The notes: generated by a model from the sequence alone, not told the origin. Counted from the stretch's first letter, positions 1 to 12,051 are shown. The stretch: 64,000 nucleotides of DNA from Daphnia pulex (GCF_021134715.1 NC_060025.1:1550001-1614000); one strand, 5' to 3'. Translations and numbers: made by a program.

Positions 1-2
1 TG

Positions 3-68
3 AAATTGCGGATGGAGCAAGAAATGATGAAAAGTCTCGCCAAGAAGAAATTGTCAGCCAATCTTTAA
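3..68 (+). CDS. possible C-terminal tail of an unidentified gene
   Basis: The first 68 bases hold an open frame reading about 21 codons to a TAA. The peptide is Lys/Glu/Met rich and ends KKKLSANL, which resembles the charged C-terminus of a coding exon entering from the left edge. A second frame is also open here, to a TAG near 132, so the assignment is uncertain. The A/T-rich bases that follow would suit a 3' UTR. No family can be named from 21 residues. Confidence 0.25.
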   Translation, partial: KLRMEQEMMKSLAKKKLSANL

Positions 69-192
69 AAATAAGAACACATTATGTTAATTTTTTCAAT
101 CAATTCCACTCGCATTGTTATCCAACTTAGTCTCTAGTTTTTATAGTGAAAACTGTCTCAAAATACACTAAACATATACGGAGACGGTCACC

Positions 193-1540
193 ATGGCAAC
201 CCCAAATCGTATAAGTAAACACGAGCGAGGAATCATGGCGAGCAGCAATCCGACCAAAGTTTTACTTCTCGGTCCAGCAAAGGTAAAACACAGTTACAAA
301 ACTATTTGCGCTAAATTCTCTGTACGTGCATACATATATGCACATAGCGGAAATTGAAATTGTTTGACTTTTGCTGGGCATATACTATTTTCCCGCCCGA
401 TATGACGCAGAGTGGAAAAACCACGCTGGCCAACTTCTTGTCGGATGCCAAAGACGCCATTGGCCAGTACCGTCCGACTGTCGGCTGTCGAATTTTGGAA
501 TTCCAAATCGAATCGTCCCAGCTGGCCCATCACAGTTCGTCGAGAACAAACAACAATAACACAAACAATAGTGAAATCCAGTTGTGGGATTGCAGTGCGG
601 ATAGAAAGTAGGTGACTAATAAAATCGATCCGGCCTTCCGTTAATTGGTTGCTGAAACTGTTGATGCGCTTCAAACCGTATCATCAGTTACTAATTAACA
701 CTTATTATTATTGCGGTTTTATACACTTGAAAAATCTTTCCTTTATTTTTAAAACAACGAAATTGATTATCCGGTTAAAATCAGTTAGGTAATTAATAAC
801 TATTGAAGCAAAAGATCGAAAGTAGGTGAAAATATTTACCCGTTTTGGGGAAATTGTCGAAACCGTAACAATAAAACCTTGTAGAAACCGTAAGCTGATT
901 TCGTTTTTCCTTCTAAAAAAAAACCCTCGACGATTTTTAAAACTGTACTAATAAAAGCAAATCTGTTGGAAAAGTATTTCAATTATGTTTTAAAAAATAA
1001 ATCCACCGTATTCTTTTGACTGCATTTAGTCATTTACTGTTAAAGTCGCTAATTGTAGTAGCTGCTGTCTAAAATGAGTTGCATAGTAATTGTGTACCCA
1101 TTAACTCGGACAGCGTCAGCAACTGTTTGCCAGCTATTGCAAATGATGCTGCTGGCGTCTTGTTGGTTTACGACATCACAGCTGACGACCACACAACTGA
1201 ACTGGAAGAACTCTACAACGTGTGGAACAACTACCTCGAATTAAGTCCGTCCCGCTACTTGATTGTGGCTCGCAAATGGGGTGACGGTCAACCTAACCGA
1301 AAACGTACCATCAAGATGGGTACATTTAGGCTAGAAAAAAAAAAGTTAAAAAAAGAAAATGGAATTGAATGTTTAACGACCGATTTAACAGGTACTCTGG
1401 CCCGGCTGTCTAGAGTCGAATGGGACATTGACTCGGACGGACATCGAGTTCAAAATGAATTCAGGTCTTTCATGTCCTCAGTTCTGCTCGACATTCGCCG
1501 TAAACGCGAAGAGGAAGAAATAACGATCCTTAAACAGTAA
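193..1540 (+). CDS. IFT22: IFT22/RABL5-like small GTPase, 4 exons
   Basis: Exons are 193-282, 411-607, 1114-1319 and 1392-1540, giving 213 aa from the ATG at 193 or 199 aa from the in-frame ATG at 235. The second start fits the usual family length of about 185 aa better. The protein begins with a P-loop (GPAKSGKTTLANFL), followed by a TVGCRILEFQI segment and the variant switch II motif LWDCSADR. CLPAIANDAAGVLLVYD follows, matching the RABL5 core. As in RABL5, the canonical NKxD guanine motif is replaced (ARKWGDG). The C-terminus is acidic/basic (RREEEE-like). IFT22 is a subunit of the ciliary intraflagellar transport B complex, so the likely role here is in sensory cilia. The last intron (1320-1391, 72 nt) is a multiple of three without a stop. 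The gene converges on the sulfotransferase with about 220 bp between stops. Confidence 0.88.
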
Positions 1541-1759
1541 AAAGAAAATTTTTAGATTATCACTTTTCACACGGCATTTTTATTCATTTTATTTGTGTTA
1601 ATACAGCTGAATTCGCTTTGAAATCTTAAATACAAATATAATAACAATAAGACGGGGTGGAGAGTCATAGGAACATAAAACAAAACGAGAAACATTTTTC
1701 ATTGTACGATGTTGTATCATTTATATCTTAAAAATTAAAAAACAGAATTACGATGAAGA

Positions 1760-3471
1760 TCACAGTTGGGAGTAGCCCAGTCTAACCAGGACATTGGAAC
1801 AGACCGATTGGATGTCAGAAATGCTTTTATTGTCAAGTTTCTGACGCCAGAGATCGACACGCTCGGCCGATTTGCGTACCGTGCTCCACGGATGGTTCTC
1901 GTCTCTCGACGTGTGTTTCTCGACTTCATCGCGGATTTTTCGAGTGTAAAATAATCCGGCAAAGTCGAAAATAGCCCGGAAAGTGGCGTGGGGACTTTTG
2001 GCCATGGTTTCGTATTTGATCAAAGCTAATCGGTCTGGAAACTCGGCTGAAAGCGACTCGAACGCTTCCAAATCGTTTTGGATATCGGCGCAGAGACGGC
2101 CAGGATCGATGCAGTCGATCGATTGGCTGCACCACTTGACACTCGATAGCCGCGAATTCATTGTAGCACGAGGATCCCTTACCAAATAAAGAACCTTCAC
2201 CGACGGATCGTCCAGCAACTGGCGGGTCAGGTTCAATCGGAGACGGACCATTTTCATCGTCAAGGTCGGGAAACGATGGCAGGATTCTTCCAGGAAGTTG
2301 CTGACGCTGCAAACGTTGCGATTGGGTCCCAGGACGCAGGCCTGCCACACCTGGGCATTGTGACTCAACATGTCCTGCATGCTCTCCTGGATCTTCTTCA
2401 GGAAATCCTCGTTGGAATATCTGAAACAATCGATAAATGATTACGACACTTTTGATTGATTGATTTAAGATTATTACTTGCAGCGAAGGAGATCCTGCAA
2501 GTGCCGGACGGCGGAATCGGCTCTGACATCGCCTGGGCGTATCTGCTCCAATCCGACGTGCATGAGCGGCTCGTAATGGTTATAAACTCCGGGATGTTCC
2601 GAGAGAATTTGGCCGAGAAAAGTCGATCCCGATCGCCATGAAGTGACTATCAATAAACGCCTGGGGTGTGTCACGTTCCAGTAGCCAACGTGTTGTTCCG
2701 CACCGACTTCCGCACTCAGTTCCTGTTTGGTTTCCTCCAATCTCCGACTCAGCAACGCCAAAGTGTTGCTTTTTATTTTTAAAAATAAAATCAATTAATT
2801 CAAACCAGTTAACTCAATTAAGTAAATCTCTACACTCTACTTGATGTCTTCTTGAGTCACGGTCCGATTGTGGAACAAGTTTCTGGTTTTGAGAAGTGCA
2901 GATGGAACTGCCGGCATAATAAATCCGTTGGATTTGATTTGATTCTGCGAAAGATTTATTATTTAAAATCGCAATTGTCAAAAATAAAAAAAATTCCAAT
3001 CCGTTGAAAGAAATGGGAGCAACAAATCACCTTGGCAACAGCAGCTGCTGGATTGCGGGGCTTGAGTGATTTCCTGGTTATTTGATAGACTTCGCCGACG
3101 CCGAATTTGTAATTACTTTGGCTGCTGGGCCGTGCTGAAGACGCCGTCGTCAAAGTGAAACTGGCCAAAGACGAGGAAGAAGAACTGCTGCTGGTTTCTT
3201 CAGCAGTTATTGGGCCTTTACTAAGTGCTGCTGCTGTTTCTGATGTGGCGCTGGAAGCCGTCGGATCGACGGCCGACATGACTACTCTGCCGCCAGTGTA
3301 CTGTTGTTGACGACCGGCTGAATCCATCATCCACATCCGGTTCTCTCCGGAACGCATCGAGAACGTGGAAAAGAGAAGCGACAGGCTGACCAACGTGACC
3401 AAAATCGCCAGAGCTCGAAGATGATGAGGGCGTAACATTAACGGCCAACTAAACAACAACAATAAATCCAT
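1760..3471 (-). CDS. Golgi carbohydrate 6-O-sulfotransferase (CHST family), 4 exons
   Basis: Exons on the minus strand are 3471-3031, 2944-2841, 2768-2478 and 2420-1760, giving 498 aa. The N-terminus is a type II signal anchor (residues about 18-35, LRALAILVTLVSLSLLF). A Ser/Thr-rich stem of about 110 residues follows. The 5'-phosphosulfate (PAPS) loop is TSWRSGSTFLG at about residue 223. The 3'-phosphate site is LVRDPRATMNSR at about residue 358. These two motifs and their spacing are those of the GlcNAc/Gal 6-O-sulfotransferases (CHST1-7). The enzyme should transfer sulfate from PAPS to glycan chains in the Golgi lumen. The exact substrate cannot be assigned. Translation could instead start at the ATG at 3438 (MLRPHHL), because a possible acceptor (gtttag) lies just upstream near 3450. 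Confidence 0.88.
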
Positions 3472-4663
3472 TATTACGACTACGTCCAGTCTTTAACACA
3501 ACGTGCGAATGAGAAAAAATCCCGACAAACAAAATAGTCCCATTTTTCTTCAAAGATTAGGCTGAGAGAAAAGAAAAAAAGAGACTTGACTGGAGCGTGA
3601 GACCGAAGGCTAACAACTTTGGCACGCTCTGCTGACCGTTTAAAATGAAACCTTGATCGCATCTCTCATCGTGAGTCGTCCCGATTTTTTTTTTCCGACA
3701 GCCGTTACGTGAATTGAAAAGAGAAAAATTCCATTTCTTACCTTAGCGCCGAGATTTTGGTTCTCCTCATTTTTTAAATTTTTCCCGCAGAAAAATGATG
3801 ATGCACTTTTTTTGATCAGAAATCTGATACACTCTTGAGCATTACTGTATATATCACTGGTTAGCGGGAATAGTTGCAGGTGCGTACCGGATTGCAGCGG
3901 CCCGCAGACTGGCCCGCGCGGACACCAAACTCTTTGCCTATAACGTCGTGCGGGAGAGTAACAAGGCGGGGGTTGGAAAAGAGGAGGTGGATACCTGTGT
4001 GTGCACGCCGGCGGTTGCTACGCGCACGATTGAATGTGGCGGTCCCCAACCGAATCGACGGCTTCTTCTTCTACTATTTTTTTCGGGAGAGAAATAAAAA
4101 TGTAACGAGACAAGAGAAAATTCCAGGAAGTGATCACTGTTACATCTTTTCAACGCCAAGAAAATAAAAGCAGGAAATTGGTGTACAACAGGAACCCCGA
4201 AATAAAAAGAAGGGATTTCTTTTATTTTTTTCTGGCCGCGTCATTCTTCACGGCGGGACAAGCACGAGGGAAATGCAATCAAAAAGAATAAATATAAGAA
4301 CAAACGGGGTAAATATTGTTGTTGTGGCTAAAGTTTTTCTTCTTGAAGGGCGGGGTAGACGGAAAAGAAATTCAATTGAATTTTCTTATTTTTTTATCAC
4401 GCCGGCAAAAGATTCGGGAGAAAGAAAAACAACCAACGAAATAGAAAAGTTTTGAAAGAACGAAAAAGTAATTTTTTTCCCCTCCCCCTTTTTTTTGAAC
4501 TGTGTACCATACGAAAATCGTATAGACACACACGAAAGATCAATAACACCACCCCCAAAGGGGAGGGAGAAAAAAGGAAAACCTTAGCGTGAGTATATAC
4601 TTTGATCTCTACACGGCCTCCAGCCAGAGCCTATAATATCGAAAAAAAAAGTTTTATTCTTAC

Positions 4664-4860
4664 CATCATCACTCTTTTTACATGTACGAAACCGATACAC
4701 ATCGGGTTCTGTGTATAGGAAATGAACGACTTCTTTTTTTCTAAGCTCCAGACATAATCCGGCGGAATATCTGGCGTCCAGGTCCCATTTCTAAGAAATA
4801 CAAATTGACCGGTGTCATAGTCAATCTTCATTGGGCGGCATCTGTGCAGGAGCCGAGGGT
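4664..4860 (-). CDS. candidate isolated coding exon, family unknown
   Basis: On the minus strand a good acceptor (ttattttatttag) at 4862-4861 opens a single frame without stops for about 65 codons. It runs to a strong donor (GATG|gtaaga) at 4663. The peptide includes CRPMKIDYDTGQFVFLRNG and TWTPDIPPDYVWSLEK, which is compositionally protein-like, unlike the surrounding low-complexity DNA. The other two frames contain stops. Splicing it to the sulfotransferase exon at about 3450 would put the two out of frame, so it is not an obvious N-terminal exon of that gene. I do not recognise the family. Confidence 0.25.
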
Positions 4861-7800
4861 CTAAATAAAATAAAACAAATCTTTTATTTTTTTTCTTACA
4901 TTGTTTCCCGAAGTGGAACGTAATAATAATAAAAAACAAGAGACGCGTGCAAATCGATATAGAGTTGGTCGTGCAAAGTTTTTATGTAACAAGTTGGAAA
5001 ATGCTTATAGTAGAGTCTCTCCACTTTCTCTGCGTAACTGTATCTATATGTGTGTGTGTATGCATGTCGGGGAAATACAGTCGGAACATCTCTCTAGGGA
5101 ATATCGGATAACATCCGAATTGAGAAAAAGGGAAATGATATCGTCAACGATATTCTTCTTCTTCTCCCAAGCAGTGAATTGATAACAGTCTTTCTCATCC
5201 GATAGAGTGGCTTTTATATGCGTTCAGACTCCCACCTACGGATGAAAGTGAACAAAATTTAGTTTTCAAATGATTACGGTCGTTTTATGTTATCAGCAGG
5301 ACGAACGGAAGAAAAGGTTGGAATGACTATTCCTCCTCAACACGACATGTGCAGAGCTCGGGAAATTCAATAAACTTGTTTGACTCTACACACGACGCGC
5401 GTAATCATAAACCATCGACGAAAAAGGACGACTGTCATATATAAAAGCATACCGCACACATTCTGTCCGCTTGGAAGCAGTTCGATAACTCGGATACTAT
5501 ACGGATATAAGAGCAAGTAACGAAGCATTTCCTTCTTGTCGTCTTGTGGTTGGAGCAGAGAAAGTGTGCGTGAGCGGCCAATATATATTCGTGAGTCGGT
5601 CAACGGTCTCACATTTCCCTTTGTCTTGACGTGTCTCAAAAGGGAAACAAAAAACGTCAAATGGAATCGACCGCAAAGGCGTCCATCCATCAAGCTAATA
5701 ATCCATCACGAACCCTATCCCGTTAAATGACATTTTTTTCTTTCTCCCAAATTCGTCTATTTCTGTTTTTATCCTTGTAAGTATTACGTTTTGACGGTGT
5801 CTATAATGGACGTCCGGTTTGGACCGTAATTACACGTACGAATATGCGTATTAAAGCCACACCCGTTATATAGTCGAATAGATCGAATAACATTTACAAA
5901 TAATGCTGAATGTCACCTTGATACTAAAATTCAAAAAATGTACGGACGATTCCATTGAATTTTACTGATTTGACCTTAAAGAAATGTTGTTGTTTTATTT
6001 TTTAGTTCGTTTCCTCACGGAAACTTTTACGAGCTCAGGAAATGGTCAAGGATTCCTTTGTGGTGGTTGTGTCTGCACAATAGAATGTGAGCGCCTATTT
6101 TTGATAGCACTAAACACGTACAAAATATATCCCAATAATTAGAGGGGAACGCGAGGAAAAAACAACAACTAAATTTGCCTTTGGGCTTTTATACTGCCAT
6201 GATTCCATGAACTTTTATTACATTATATATTCTCTGGTTGCGTCTCCCGCCCACCCACCAATGTTTAGCCAGTCGTAAAATGCCCCTCTTCTGCTTTTTA
6301 TAACAAAGATAAAAGTCGATACGAGTGAAAAACTCAAATAGAAATTCTCTACAAGGATGCAGTAAGGTCACACAATTTTCTCATCCACCACAAGGTTTTT
6401 GACGTCCCAAATTTAATTAACTGCAGGGGGAGTCGCATATAAAATAAAAAATCCCTTTCTTTTTCATTAATTAATGGATTATGACGTTGGATGACTTTTC
6501 AGTGCATCGTCAAACGAAGATTATCCAGTCACCCACGTCAGACCGCGTGACCAAAGTCTTCCGTGCACTATTTTGCCATTTCTTAAAATTGAATTATTTC
6601 GAACAAGCTCGATGAACTGAAAATGCTGTTCCAGTATACTACGAGATGGAATTTCCCGTTACAATGATGTACCCACCACCATAAGCACGTGGGGTGTTTT
6701 ACATCTAGTCCGACAGGCGGTTCTTAGATATCACGGTACATTGGCTGATTGCGTTAGACGTTCTCCCGTGCCGTCATGTACAATCAAAACACCAAAAGAA
6801 AAGAATTTCACACGGTATTCCATATACTTGCACGGTTGATTGCGCCCAAGTGTAAAAGACGATATTGCGAAATAAAAGAAAACCTCCATGAGTAAAATTA
6901 ATCAATCGGAAAATGAATTTGACGCCGATGAAGAAAAAAAGGAAAGGGGCTCAATTGCTCCGAGCTATCGAGAAATGGATACACTTTTCTTCTCTTTACA
7001 GTTATAGGAATATAGCTACTATTCAAAAGACGGAGTGCCTAATTTTCTCCGTGTTTGGTTTCTCATTCCGTTCACAGTTAAAAGCTAAAGTGAAGTGCAC
7101 AGGTTTTTTCTTCCTTCCTGTTCAAAATTTCAAAGGCTTCTTTTCTTTCGGGAAAAAGCCTTCGGTAATGATAATAATAAAGAGAAGTGTATCGCGCTAT
7201 AACGGTTGGCGAACATTATTTCGCCCCGGGTTTTTCCAAAATAACTTAGTGGAGATGTATTCCTCTTACCTGTCTATCTAATGGTGTAGTAGTACATCAA
7301 AGCTCAACATCTGACTCTGTCTGCAAACCCATTCAACCGTTGTCGAGGTTCCTTCCTCCGCTCGGATGCATGCCCGAATGGGTCCCGTTTTGGCTTAACA
7401 TTTTCGACGTGTGCAAACGGGTTCCTGATTGCATCAGACGGGAGTGGATGCTCTGATGGGCACGCAAGCAACCAACGTCAGCAACTGAAAAAAGAAAAAT
7501 CGATAATTTATTTGTTGAAAAAGTGCAGTGGCGACTAAAACAGTTATAAAAACCCATTAGTCTTTCATTAACTACCGTACATTTTTAACCCAAATTCGAA
7601 AGAAACTAAAGTTCAATATCGATTCGAGTGGGAGGGCTTCGTGACTCGGTCGATTTTCACTCCATTCCTAATCCAATCTTTGCTGTCAAAAAAGAAATGG
7701 GGAAGCCAAATCATGTTTAAAATAAAAAACAATAGGATTAAAAGTTTTGTCTACTCTACTTAAGACTACTAACCTTAAAAAAAGTTAAATCTTCAACAAT

Positions 7801-8069
7801 ATTTGGCTTCAAATTTGATGCACTAATGGAGTAAAATCTTTCACTAAACGTCTAAACAATTATCAACTATAACAAAAAAGAAACTGAATTTTTATGGCGT
7901 GTGATAGTGGCAGCCATGATAATTCTATATTCTTCTTTTTTTAATAACAACACGTTATATAAACAATGAGCTAGCCAGAACAAACAAAATTGAGATTACG
8001 CTAAATAACAAATATTTTTCTTTTTTTTTTTAAGATTAAGAATTGATTAGAGATTTGATAGTTGAGCGT

Positions 8070-8120
8070 GGGTGGGCCGGACATGATCCATCATAAAAAA
8101 TATATAAAGCCGACCCACCC
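8070..8120 (-). repeat. hairpin downstream of the SLC18B1 stop codon
   Basis: Arms 8070-8080 and 8110-8120 are inverted repeats of 11 bases. One pair is imperfect, and it becomes a G-U wobble in the minus-strand transcript. The 29-nt loop itself contains a 5-bp palindrome (ATGAT-CC-ATCAT). It lies about 115-165 nt beyond the SLC18B1 stop and so probably falls in its 3' UTR. Confidence 0.5.
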
Positions 8121-8235
8121 AAAGGAATTAAAGGAAGAACAAGAAATACATGGAAATAAAGGCTAGAGACCTGGTATGAAGCGCAAGTTGGGGGAGGTAA
8201 AGCGTGGTAGTAGGATGTAATTTTTGGCTACTTTT

Positions 8236-10827
8236 TCAGCCGGAGAATCCAGCATACGTTTCAGCGCGCATGCGACGAATGATGGCACAGTCCCGAGGCA
8301 ACGGGATCGACACCGATTTGCACGTAACCGACTCGGCCGGCGATTCTGGTTGGGAAATAGTTAATCGTGGGAATTCGCCAACATCAACGACTGAGTAAGT
8401 GAATGATGTGGTGCGAGTGGAAATAGCATCCACCACCGTGTCATCACCTTTTTTGCCGTCATTTTTCCTGCACTTGGGCAGCATGAATACGATGGTAGCC
8501 ATGCCCTATGAAAGCCGAAATGCAACCGTCAATCCAGCTGTCACTTTCTCCCAAATAAATCGAATTATAAATCACTTACGACTATAATTTGGACAGAGAA
8601 GACCACGACAGCCGTCATTTGAAATCCAATGTGATCCACTAAGATGCCAGTGCCGGCGCGAGACACAAAACGTCCAGCACCGCTAAGTGACGACCAGATA
8701 CCGGCAACGAGTCCGTGAGTGCTTGGATTATCCGGATACCCAGCGTGGCTATTTTTGTTGATGTTGCAATAGGGGAAAGTTATTTTGAAACAAATTACAA
8801 AATCAAATCCAATTATAACTTACACAGCCTCCCTCATGGCGTCGACTACTCCAGATACTTGTTGTCCAGAAAACGCAACTCCACTTAGTGCCAATGCGAT
8901 TCCAACTACAACTAGGTTTCTAGAAAAAAAAAAGTAAAACAGCCATTAGTTTGAGATGCACTTTGCCAAGAAAAAAAGTCAGATGTGGGGATTACCGATC
9001 AATAGGAACGAAAGGGAAGGGTCCTAGCAAAAATATGGACAAAGCTCCAATCAGAGTGCTGGATAGAAGGCAAAGTTTCACGGATCCACGGCGATCACAC
9101 AGGTATCCCCAAATAGGACTGGCAATGCTGTTGGCACCGTCTTTCAGACCGAAGAAGATTCCCACGTAAAATGGTGTCAAGTTAAACTGAAAATCCAATA
9201 AAAAAAGCTATAAATAATTCGGCTACACAAGGATAAGACAACGTGAGAGCATACCGTTCGCAACACTTGCGGTTCTAGGTTAATCGAGAGAAACCCGTTC
9301 GACATAGTCGATACGATGAAAGTGAAGAATGGGATCCAAATTGACGGGATGCACAAAATGGCCATAGGGGATTGCTTTTTACCAGATCCCTCGTCATACT
9401 GTGACACTAAAGGAGCGGAGAAACTAAATTAAGACGTTGATAGAGCAGAGTAGAATTGATTGAACCCACCATCATAATCCGGAAGGAAAGGTAATGCAAT
9501 AAACGCCATAATAGTTTGAATTCCCCCCATGAGGATGAAGGGAGTCTTAAAACCGCCGACTTCATACAAGGCACCGCCGACAATCGGTCCGGCGAGCTGG
9601 GCAATGTTCATCATGGTTCGCGTTAGACTCTGCAAATCAATAAAATTAAAATTAGGTTTTAAGAAAGAAATGACTTGAACTTCAAATCTTACAAAGATTT
9701 TGGCAACAGAATTGGGGAATTCCACTGCAGTGTAGGTAAATGTTGATGTAATCGTGCCCGCATTTCCAGCCGCGTGGATAACACGAATTAATATAGATAT
9801 TACGATGAATGACATTCCTTCAGGAAAGTACTCTAAAAATCTGTGAAACATTAAACAGAAAAAATAAAATTATCTTTGTTTCTTGCCCAAAAAATTATTT
9901 ACCCTGACAACAAGCAGCAGACACCTCCGATGAAAACACCAGAAACAAAAGCGAATCGCACGCCGATAACTTTGAGCTATTAAAAGAAATTAATTACAAT
10001 GATGTTTTTAAACGAAGCTGATTATCTGTTACATTTTTTCCAATAAAAGGAGTGATAAGAAAAGATGTCAGGCAGTTGGTACCAATGATAAAGCCATATA
10101 TAGATACTGTAGCACCTTTTTCTTCAGCCTGGGAAATAAAATAATTAGTAAAACTTCTTCACTTATTCAAGAACATGTGGCAGGAATACTTACAATTTTG
10201 GGAAAGAATGGGGGGAAAAGGCAAATAGCAAAAGATGATGTGAGGGTAGCCAAAGAAAGAACAGTCAGGAGGAGCCATTGTCTGGGTGTCATTTTCTTCT
10301 TTTCTTCTTTATCTACTTCTCCAAAACGTCTATATGTTTTCTTCTTAAGCCCTCCACAACCTCCACCACTACTTTCTGAAGATGCTGTCGACAAGCATCT
10401 ATCTTTCTTCAAAGCATCATCTTTGATGCTTAACTCCTCACCTTTGGGAGTTATAAGGGTAGATTCAGTCTTTTCTGCCGTTTTCTGCTCCTGGACATGC
10501 CGAAGCACTGGTGATGTTTCAGCCATCGAAACTGCCCTATTCTTTTGCTCAGTTTCTGGGTAGGGTGGATAAGGCAGACAAGGCTGCGCCAGGGTTGTGA
10601 ATGATCCAACATACCCATTCTTTAAACTGCTTGTGCTATCTAACTTTTCCTTAGCTATTATAAATGAAATAGGTAATGGCGTAAGACTTAATGACATGTG
10701 ACAAGAAATACAAATTGTAATTACCCGATTCACTTTCTGAAGAAACTAAAAGGCTGCTAGCTGATCCAACTGAAGTAGCTGAATGGGCATCAGTCATTCG
10801 GATGGGAGAGATCGTAGACTGTGGCAT
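8236..10827 (-). pseudogene. SLC18B1: SLC18B1-like vesicular polyamine transporter (MFS), with an apparent 2-nt frameshift
   Basis: Eleven exons on the minus strand: 10827-10725, 10654-10194, 10128-10033, 9978-9903, 9840-9693, 9629-9470, 9406-9255, 9186-8996, 8919-8824, 8748-8580 and 8505-8236. The product resembles SLC18B1, a major-facilitator carrier of polyamines in vesicles. It has a long cytosolic N-terminus of about 155 residues, TM1 (LLLTVLSLATLTSSFAICLF), RVIHAAGNAG, and the TM6-8 region (GLKDGANSIASPIWGYLCDR). The C-terminus is a Ser/Thr-rich cytosolic tail. Every exon junction agrees in phase except exon 4. There, LKVIGV and RFAFVSGVFIGG lie in different frames, separated by two extra bases at about 9958-9963. 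As written, the frame hits a stop at the start of exon 5, truncating the protein after about two TM segments. All splice sites and the rest of the frame are intact, so a sequencing or assembly error or a recent null allele is more likely than an old pseudogene. The corrected length would be about 639 aa. A 57-nt in-frame intron within the last exon is also possible. Confidence 0.82.
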
Positions 10828-11536
10828 TCCAACAAAATCTACTCTAAGATGAAAAATGGGAATTTACGCGATAGACAAGCGAGACACTGACCGACCACGT
10901 GGAGGCTCTTCGATCCACACACTCGTCCTGTCTTTTGCTGCACAGTTCAGATCAGTCGTTGATATACTTGTTGGTTTATCTTTTTCTTGAGAATACAATG
11001 AATTCCAATTTCCTCTTAAATAGGCTCAGTAATGGAACGCGAGTTTCCCTCGGTACAACAATGTAGATGCTGTGACAGGAACGATATCGCCTGCTCGACT
11101 ACTTACGCCCCCAATGACCTGATTGAGAGATTGACCCACCCTCCAATTTCATGGCCGCCTGCTGGCGTTTTCTTTCTCAAGTAAGCAAATTATGCCGATT
11201 TTTTAATATCAATTTAACCGCCCCTGCCAAAGGTTGATCCGTGCTAGGTTCGAACTGAATGAAAAGAGTTTAGAAAATAATTAAGGCACCGGAAAACAAG
11301 TTTGAAAATTTCGAAGCGTTGTCGGGGAAATAAATCAGATGAAGATAAATTAAATATTATCAGTAAAATACTGAAAAACCTGCACGACTTGTTTAAACCT
11401 TGGTTCAAACTGTAAAGAAGTAAATGTAGCACTAAATAACAAAAAGGTAAAGGTTGGGAGCAGTGAACTTTCTTTCCCCCTTCCTTTCGCCAAAGTGACG
11501 TCATATTCCCGCCAATAGTTTGGCCTTGCCTTAGTA

Positions 11537-11557
11537 TATCGATAGTTAATATCGATA
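11537..11557. promoter_or_regulatory. two DRE-like TATCGATA boxes
   Basis: Two perfect palindromic TATCGATA octamers lie at 11537-11544 and 11550-11557, 5 nt apart. In Drosophila this octamer is the DREF-binding element of housekeeping promoters. The nearest gene read away from them is SLC18B1, whose ATG is about 700 bp to the left. Activity is inferred from the motif only. Confidence 0.45.
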
Positions 11558-12012
11558 CTTAATTCTTAATTTCGATTTTTCCCTCCAAATTTCAAAAGTC
11601 CCCAAAATGTGTGCCATTGCCATTTCACCAAGAAAAATGTAAATTATTTTAATAATTCAAATCCTTCTGAGGCAGGTGCGATTAGCAAATATAGAAGCTA
11701 AATAATTGGAATGATAAAATTCCAATTAACAATCATTACAAAAGACTTGCTGGTGTCAGGTGTCAGTTTAAAAAAAAATCTAATAATGGAAGACAAGTTT
11801 TTATCAATCGAGGTCATCTCTCAACACCGAAGAAATAAAACGAGAAAGTTCTAGGACATCAATTTATTTTGGCTACGCTAATAATAAGAAGAGCAAAATG
11901 TACATTTTAAAAATAGCATCACAGCAATTAATTGCAACACCGCATTCTCTTTATTTCGTCAACCGATTTTGAATGATTGAAGTGGACTTTCTATAATGTC
12001 ATGACAGTTTCA

Positions 12013-12051
12013 GTATATAAAGGAGGTCCAAGTTCCAAGAAAGCATCAGTC
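12013..12051 (+). promoter_or_regulatory. TATA box and initiator of the cuticle protein gene
   Basis: TATATAAAG begins at 12014 and the arthropod initiator TCAGT lies at 12046-12050, a spacing of about 33 nt. The initiator precedes the ATG at 12091 by about 40 nt. This is the classic focused promoter of stage-regulated cuticle genes. Confidence 0.8.

Larger units (their letters stand above)
3472..8235. other. 4.8-kb stretch without a recognised gene
   Basis: This stretch holds AT-rich DNA and short runs of purines or pyrimidines, with no family-recognisable ORF. Three items stand out. A minus-strand candidate exon lies at 4664-4860. A second possible minus-strand exon of unknown coding status lies at about 7269-7484; it has a cttttttcag acceptor and an agacag|gtaag donor. 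A TATATAAAAG box lies at 5438-5447 on the plus strand. Some of this may be upstream exons or regulatory DNA of the sulfotransferase, or the 3' UTR of SLC18B1 at the right end. Confidence 0.5.

Noticed and set aside
5438..5481. Plus-strand promoter with TATATAAAAG at 5438 and CAGT at 5478
   Set aside because: The spacing of about 41 nt is too long for a TATA-initiator pair, and no coding exon follows on the plus strand.
11225..11262. GGTTCGAACT resembling a tRNA B box
   Set aside because: No matching A box, anticodon stem or acceptor stem could be folded on either strand.
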